Positions 63,844 to 64,000 of a DNA stretch of 64,000 bases are shown in pieces. The notes under the pieces were generated by a model. It was given only the letters and a program-made list of their open reading frames with translations, was not told the origin of the DNA and did no database searches. Source of the DNA: Mucilaginibacter daejeonensis (GTDB taxonomy: Bacteria > Bacteroidota > Bacteroidia > Sphingobacteriales > Sphingobacteriaceae). The DNA lies in the NCBI RefSeq assembly GCF_020783335.1, contig NZ_CP086068.1:1302001-1366000 (forward strand). Direction: 5' to 3'. How positions within the stretch are numbered: position 1 is the stretch's first letter; each line of letters opens with the position of its first letter. The translations under genes were made by a program, and so were the position numbers.

Positions 63844-64000
63844 ATGATAACAAGTAAGAATTGGATAGCATATTTTAAAGTGAACGCCGGCAAGCTGAGG
63901 ATAGATTGGAGCATAGCGCCGCAATTGAGCATGAATGAGCGCTGTACCATTATCACGTCTATGCAGGCTTGGCAATTAGGAGAAACGTCGGAAGGGCGGA
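63844..64000 (+). CDS. Hypothetical protein, N-terminal fragment
   Basis: 52 codons visible from ATG 63844 to the window end, frame open: MITSKNWIAYFKVNAGKL, RIDWSIAPQLSMNERCTI, then QAWQLGETSEG. I do not recognise it. The preceding promoter-like sequence and lack of stops support a real gene. Confidence 0.55.
   Translation, partial: MITSKNWIAYFKVNAGKLRIDWSIAPQLSMNERCTIITSMQAWQLGETSEGR

Overview
The window looks like chromosomal core from a Bacteroidota bacterium of the family Sphingobacteriaceae, probably close to Mucilaginibacter or Pedobacter (inference from gene content and promoter style; no search was possible). Supporting signs are: TAnnTTTG -7 promoter elements and little sign of Shine-Dalgarno sequences; a eukaryote-like class Ia ribonucleotide reductase; single-chain eukaryote-type glycyl-tRNA synthetase; short ATP synthase epsilon; lipoproteins with C-K-K style lipoboxes; and many self-complementary intergenic repeats.

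Layout. (1) 1-195: N-terminal fragment of an ECF sigma factor. (2) 489-13961: a 12-gene minus-strand branched-chain amino acid operon, ilvD-ilvB-ilvN-(DinB-like)-ilvC-leuC-(GxxExxY)-leuD-leuB-(methyltransferase)-leuA-ilvA. It has a probable attenuator leader peptide upstream of ilvD, three non-pathway passenger genes, and a different intergenic repeat in most gaps. (3) 14491-16500: atpD-atpC. (4) 16639-25300: quinone oxidoreductase, peroxiredoxin, tRNA-Arg(ACG), adk, obgE, AI-2E family permease, glyS, apt and small proteins, ending with msrB. (5) 25563-29340: nrdB-nrdA behind a DnaA-box pair. (6) 29344-31405: small proteins and a YoeB-type toxin-antitoxin pair. (7) 31510-38933: cell-shape operon purH, mreB-mreC-mreD-mrdA-rodA. 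(8) 39041-45768: MacB/FtsX-like permease, two paralogous secreted MORN/TonB-C-like proteins, a beta-propeller lipoprotein, purN and a lipoprotein. (9) 46197-51683: yiaK/dlgD-like reductase, RluA-type pseudouridine synthase, panB, CPBP protease, carA with an upstream ORF, lipoprotein. (10) 52017-57146: glgB and a GH31 glucosidase. (11) 57459-64000: TPR protein, small proteins, purL-gloA2-trmN6, VOC protein, partial unknown gene.

How it fits together. The ilv/leu operon supplies Ile, Val and Leu; panB draws 2-oxoisovalerate from the same pathway toward CoA. purH, purN, purL, apt, adk, carA and nrdAB cover purine, pyrimidine and dNTP supply. mreBCD, mrdA and rodA build the elongasome. glgB and the GH31 enzyme handle alpha-glucans.

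The most interesting structures are not ordinary genes: a 501-bp GxxExxY cassette bounded by 41-bp inverted repeats that fills the leuC-leuD junction and supplies the leuC stop codon; a three-copy intergenic element built of TGTAACA sites with fixed spacing; an Ile/Leu/Val-rich leader peptide ahead of ilvD; and a uracil-rich upstream ORF that overlaps carA by ATGA.
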